From: Chitinophaga rhizosphaerae
GTDB taxonomy: Bacteria; Bacteroidota; Bacteroidia; Chitinophagales; Chitinophagaceae
NCBI RefSeq assembly: GCF_003958645.1
Contig: NZ_RXLO01000004.1
Location: 62,001 to 126,000 of the forward strand
Direction of reading: 5' to 3'
DNA: 64,000 nucleotides
The position numbers and the translations under genes are program-made. Each line of letters starts with the position of its first letter. Position 1 is the stretch's first letter. Below the pieces are notes generated by a model. The model saw only the letters and a list, made by a program, of their open reading frames with translations, was not told the DNA's origin and made no database searches. Shown in pieces: positions 60,709 to 64,000 of the stretch.

Positions 60709-62610
60709 ATGAAAAAAACACACCTGCTCCTGACCGCCGGCATCCTCGCCGCAGGGCACACCGTGCAGTCGCAAGACTCCGCCCGCATCTCCGAACTGAG
60801 CACTTACACCGTAACCGCCACCAAATTCGCCAAGAAACTCGGGGAAACCGGTAAAGTAGTCACCATCATCGGCAACCGCCAGATCGGGCAGAACCTTGGC
60901 CGCAGCGTGGCCGACGTGCTCAACGAAACCACCGGCATCGTGATCGGCGGGGTTTATTCCAACCCCGGCAAGAACCGCGAAGTCTATTTCCGCGGCGCCA
61001 CTTCCCAGTACACCACCATCCTCATGGACGGCATCCCCGTGGCAGACGCCACCGGGCTCACCGGCAACGCCATCGATCTCCGATTCCTGCCCATCGACCA
61101 GGTAGAGCGCATCGAGATCCTCCGCGGAACACAGACGACCCTGTACGGCGCAGACGCCATCGCCGGAGTGATCAATATCATCATGAAAAAAGGCGGGAAC
61201 AAACCCGTGAATGTTTTCGGTGACCTGATGTTCGGCTCTAACCGGACGATGAAGGGCTCCCTGGGCCTCCGTGGCAAACAGGACAATATCGATTACAACA
61301 TCGCATTCACCCATTTCAGCACAGACGGCATCACCGAAGCCGCGAAGCCCGATACCGTGAAAGACGTGTTCGACCGCGACGGCTACCGCCAAAACGGCCT
61401 CAACGCTACCGTAGGCATCCAGGCTACGGAAAACTTCCGCGTCCAGCCATTCCTTTTCTACAGCGATTATAAAAGCCGGTTCGACGGCGGGTCGTTCGTC
61501 GATTCCCGTATCAACAAAAACAAATCCGACTTCCTGCATTCCGGCGTGCGCACGCAATACGATATCGGCACCAAAGGCAAGGTGTACGGGAATTTCGCCT
61601 ACCAGCGCGTAAACCGCTTCGACGAAACCGGATGGGATACCACGCACCTCGATGGCCGCTCGTATTTCGGGGAAGCCTATGGCCACTACGACCTCACCAA
61701 CTGGCTCCAGGCCCTCGCCGGCGTGGAATACCGCCAGGCCGACATGGTGAACGCCGACGAACTGGATAAAACCTGGGACGTTCACAGCCAAAACACCGTG
61801 AGCCCTTATGCCTCGCTGTTCCTGAAAAACTTCCACGGCTTCAACCTGGAACTGGGCGGGCGATACACGGTCCATAACAAATACGGCAACAAGTTCACCT
61901 ACACCATCAACCCGTCCTACGTTTTTTCCGACAAACTGAAGGTTTTTGCCACGGTGGCCTCTGGTTTCAAAGCCCCCACGCTCACATCCCTCTACAGCCA
62001 GTACGGCAACCCCGACCTGAAGGCGGAACATGCAGACAGCTATGAAGCCGGTATCCAGACTTACCTGCTGAAAAACAAACTGGACCTGCGCGTGGTTGGC
62101 TTCAAACGGAATATCAAAGACCAGATCTCCTACATCAATTACAAATACATCAACTTCAACCAGCAAAAAGATAAAGGCGTGGAAGTGGAAGTAAGCGCCC
62201 GGCCGGTCGAAAAACTGCTGATCAAGGCGTCTTACGCATATGTAGACGGCCAGGTGACGACGCAGAACGCCGCCGGGAAAGACACTACCTATTCCAATCT
62301 GGTGCGCCGCCCCAACCATACCGGCCAGATCGACCTTGCCTACCAGGCCACAAAAGGGCTGTTCGTAGGCACAAGCGTTCGCCACACGGGCACCCGAGGC
62401 GACCTGTATTATGCGCCCAATGCCTGGACGGCGGAGAGCATCCAGCTGGAAGCCTATACGATCTGGAATGCCTATGCGGAATATAATTTCGGGAAAGCCA
62501 AAATTTTCCTGCACGCAAATAATATCACCAATAACAAAAAATATTGGGAAATTTACGGCTACTCCGTCCTCGGTTTCAACATGCAGAGCGGCGTATCTTT
62601 TTCATTCTGA
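60709..62610 (+). CDS. btuB: BtuB-like TonB-dependent vitamin B12 receptor
   Basis: I take the ATG at 60709 (633 residues), which starts the signal peptide MKKTHLLLTAGILAAGHTVQSQ; the open frame reaches 60616 through a GTG. A TonB-box-like region (STYTVTATKFAKKLGE) precedes the plug (VADVLNETTGIVIGGVYSN, FRGATSQYTTILMDGIPVAD, VERIEILRGTQTTLYGADAIAGVINI). The barrel ends in LGFNMQSGVSFSF. It imports cobalamin or a precursor across the outer membrane. The cobalamin riboswitch upstream supports this assignment. Confidence 0.9.
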   Translation: MKKTHLLLTAGILAAGHTVQSQDSARISELSTYTVTATKFAKKLGETGKVVTIIGNRQIGQNLGRSVADVLNETTGIVIGGVYSNPGKNREVYFRGATSQYTTILMDGIPVADATGLTGNAIDLRFLPIDQVERIEILRGTQTTLYGADAIAGVINIIMKKGGNKPVNVFGDLMFGSNRTMKGSLGLRGKQDNIDYNIAFTHFSTDGITEAAKPDTVKDVFDRDGYRQNGLNATVGIQATENFRVQPFLFYSDYKSRFDGGSFVDSRINKNKSDFLHSGVRTQYDIGTKGKVYGNFAYQRVNRFDETGWDTTHLDGRSYFGEAYGHYDLTNWLQALAGVEYRQADMVNADELDKTWDVHSQNTVSPYASLFLKNFHGFNLELGGRYTVHNKYGNKFTYTINPSYVFSDKLKVFATVASGFKAPTLTSLYSQYGNPDLKAEHADSYEAGIQTYLLKNKLDLRVVGFKRNIKDQISYINYKYINFNQQKDKGVEVEVSARPVEKLLIKASYAYVDGQVTTQNAAGKDTTYSNLVRRPNHTGQIDLAYQATKGLFVGTSVRHTGTRGDLYYAPNAWTAESIQLEAYTIWNAYAEYNFGKAKIFLHANNITNNKKYWEIYGYSVLGFNMQSGVSFSF

Positions 62611-62625
62611 TCTAAAAACTGACGC

Positions 62626-63222
62626 ATGTCCATCAAACAAATCCAGCCACGTTTCTTCGTATTACTGCTTTTCATCGTAGCGGGCGGCGTGCTTCGCGTG
62701 CTTGCCGCAGGCCATCTCACCCCTTTCTCCAACTTTTCCCCGCTGGGCGCCATGGCGCTTTTCGGCGGTGCGATGTTCGCCGATAAATGGAAGAGCTACC
62801 TGTTTCCGTTGCTGGCGCTTTTCCTCAGCGATGTGATCATGATGAAAACGGTGTATGCGGCGTATGCGGACGGCTTCCTGTTCGAAGGCTGGTACTGGAA
62901 TTATATCGGCTTCGCCGCGATGGTGCTCACCGGCCAACTGGTGATCCGCAACGTGAAGGCGCTCCCCGTTATCGGCGCTTCCATCCTCGCTGCGGTGGTG
63001 TACTGGCTGATCGTGGACTTCGGCACCTGGATGCGCCCTACCAGCATCGACATCACCACCGGCCTGCCCTTCAGCCGCGATTTCGCCGGCCTCATGAAGT
63101 GCTACGCCCTGGGCATCCCCTTCATCAAAAACACCCTGATCTCCAATGTCGTGTACAGCGGCATCTTTTTCGGCCTGTTCAGCTGGCTGGAAAACAGGGT
63201 CCCGGCGCTTTCCGCCCGATAA
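62626..63222 (+). CDS. DUF6580-family membrane protein, probable B12-related transporter
   Basis: This 198-residue protein has five to six hydrophobic segments. The start FVLLLFIVAGGVLRVLAAGHL and the FSNFSPLGAMALFGGAMFADKW motif fit DUF6580. It resembles an ECF S-component-like integral protein. It is 15 bp downstream of the B12 receptor under the same riboswitch, so an inner-membrane step in cobalamin or cobalt uptake is likely, but inferred. A terminator follows at 63230-63256. Confidence 0.85.
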   Translation: MSIKQIQPRFFVLLLFIVAGGVLRVLAAGHLTPFSNFSPLGAMALFGGAMFADKWKSYLFPLLALFLSDVIMMKTVYAAYADGFLFEGWYWNYIGFAAMVLTGQLVIRNVKALPVIGASILAAVVYWLIVDFGTWMRPTSIDITTGLPFSRDFAGLMKCYALGIPFIKNTLISNVVYSGIFFGLFSWLENRVPALSAR

Positions 63223-63229
63223 TATCACG

Positions 63230-63256
63230 AAAAGGCCGGCCGCAAACCGGCCTTTT
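63230..63256 (+). terminator. Intrinsic terminator inside the B12 locus
   Basis: AAAAGGCCGG and CCGGCCTTTT form a 10-bp stem with a 7-base loop. It lies between DUF6580 and the next gene, so part of the transcript may stop here. Confidence 0.75.
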
Positions 63257-63285
63257 CCCTTTCCACCCAACTACCCGATCCAGAT

Positions 63286-64000
63286 ATGACCGCCAGTTCC
63301 TTCCTCCCCGCCGCTACGCAAATGATCTACGACATGGGCCTCCAGCATCTGCTCGACGGCATCACGTTCGAATGCCCGCCCGCCGCCCTGGCCGAAAAAC
63401 AGAAAGTGGTCCGCTGCGTGCTCGAAGGCAAACATTACAGCAGCGAGGAAATCGACCGGATATTCTCCGCTTCCAAAGCGCAGGGCAAAAGCCTCTATTA
63501 CGTAGACGAACCGCTGCTAGCTTCCATTGCGCCCGACGTGATCTTTACGCAGGACGTGTGTGAAGTCTGCCAGATCGATACGCATTGCACCCAGCAGGCC
63601 GTCTACAAGCTGGACAAGCAGCCCGCGCTCGTGAGCCTCAGCCCCAACAACCTCGACGATGTTTTCCAGTGCGCCATTACCATCGGCCGCGCCCTCGGTG
63701 AGGAAGCCGCCGCTTTCGCATACGTGACTGCGCTCCAGCAAAGGCTCGATGCCGTGGTAGACCGTCTTCGCCAGCACCGCTCGCCCCTCCGCCGCGTGAT
63801 GATCATGGAATGGATGGCGCCCGTTTACAACTGCGGCCACTGGATCCCTTACCAGGTGGCCTACGCAGGCGGGGTCGACATGCTGTCTAACCCCGCGGGC
63901 GACTCCATCGTAACGCCCTGGGAAAAAATATTCCGCTACGATCCCGAAGTGCTGGTGATCGCTCCCTGCGGGTTCCTCACCGGCCGCTCGCTCGACGAGC
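63286..64000 (+). CDS. BtuF-like cobalamin-binding protein without signal peptide (3' end outside window)
   Basis: The frame is open from the ATG at 63286 to the window end (238 codons visible). It begins MTASSFLPAATQMIYDMGLQ and contains GITFECPPAA, which is the BtuF/FhuD-like substrate-binding fold start (usual SLLPSATE and THECDYP). Later blocks (LASIAPDVIFTQDVCEVCQ, PALVSLSPNNLDDVFQ, VMIMEWMAPVYNCGHW) fit the family. There is no signal peptide, and a terminator just upstream leaves no room for one. It probably acts in the cytoplasm on cobalamin or cobinamide. The rest of the gene is cut off. Confidence 0.85.
   Translation, partial: MTASSFLPAATQMIYDMGLQHLLDGITFECPPAALAEKQKVVRCVLEGKHYSSEEIDRIFSASKAQGKSLYYVDEPLLASIAPDVIFTQDVCEVCQIDTHCTQQAVYKLDKQPALVSLSPNNLDDVFQCAITIGRALGEEAAAFAYVTALQQRLDAVVDRLRQHRSPLRRVMIMEWMAPVYNCGHWIPYQVAYAGGVDMLSNPAGDSIVTPWEKIFRYDPEVLVIAPCGFLTGRSLDE

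Overview
The window looks like a chromosomal segment from a Bacteroidota bacterium, most probably a Chitinophagaceae member close to Chitinophaga. The evidence is three SusC/SusD outer-membrane pairs, an ECF sigma/FecR/STN-type SusC signalling set, several promoter elements of the Bacteroidota form TAnnTTTG, few recognisable Shine-Dalgarno sites, and many two-component and TlpA-like genes. The genus is inferred from gene content only. I saw no rRNA, tRNA, CRISPR array, insertion sequence or prophage.

Layout. 1-7.3 kb: the 3' part of a small duplicated-domain protein, a TlpA-like thioredoxin, a large LRR-Roc-COR-TIR (ROCO) protein, a VOC protein and a seven-haem cytochrome. 7.3-10.7 kb: a small ORF with a Crp/Fnr regulator, DoxX, a thioredoxin-fold protein and a VOC-SRPBCC fusion. 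10.7-17 kb: a SusC/SusD/calcineurin-type phosphoesterase locus that probably captures and cleaves a phosphate ester. 17.3-17.8 kb: a strongly decayed thiolase pseudogene. 18-20.7 kb: a hybrid histidine kinase convergent with a class I terpene synthase. 21.2-25.6 kb: an MFS/DinB/DHFR-like operon, KTSC and other small proteins, and a voltage-gated potassium-channel-like protein with a zinc ribbon. 26-28 kb: a FadR-type GntR regulator and an Fsr-like MFS exporter that share a near-identical palindromic operator. 28.1-30.8 kb: a DUF2490 protein, a YheT-like hydrolase and an AraC regulator.

30.8-37.4 kb holds four overlapping minus-strand genes: a PSCyt1/DUF1549/DUF1553 lipoprotein, a DUF1501 protein, a sugar-epimerase-like TIM barrel, and a membrane protein with a cytochrome domain and leucine-rich repeats. 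They are exported or membrane proteins with haem motifs and suggest a poorly understood periplasmic oxidative pathway. 37.4-38.6 kb is a low-density region with a phage-repressor-like HTH gene, gene debris and duplicated terminators. 38.6-45.3 kb is a nutrient-uptake locus under cell-surface signalling (ECF sigma, FecR, SusC with STN, SusD). 45.4-50.6 kb has a Gly-rich membrane protein, a PepSY membrane protein, a decayed small gene, a NarL-type two-component pair, a lipocalin-like lipoprotein and a TPR membrane protein. 51.4-57.8 kb is a SusC/SusD/fasciclin/DUF5007-like operon. 57.8-60.4 kb has an amino-acid permease with a Cys/Met-metabolism PLP enzyme. 60.4-64 kb is a cobalamin-riboswitch-controlled operon: a BtuB-like receptor, a DUF6580 membrane protein and a BtuF-like protein without a signal peptide that runs off the window.

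The best candidates for under-described biology are the LRR-Roc-COR-TIR protein, the PSCyt/DUF1501/TIM-barrel/cytochrome-LRR operon, the unusual B12 operon and the isolated terpene synthase.
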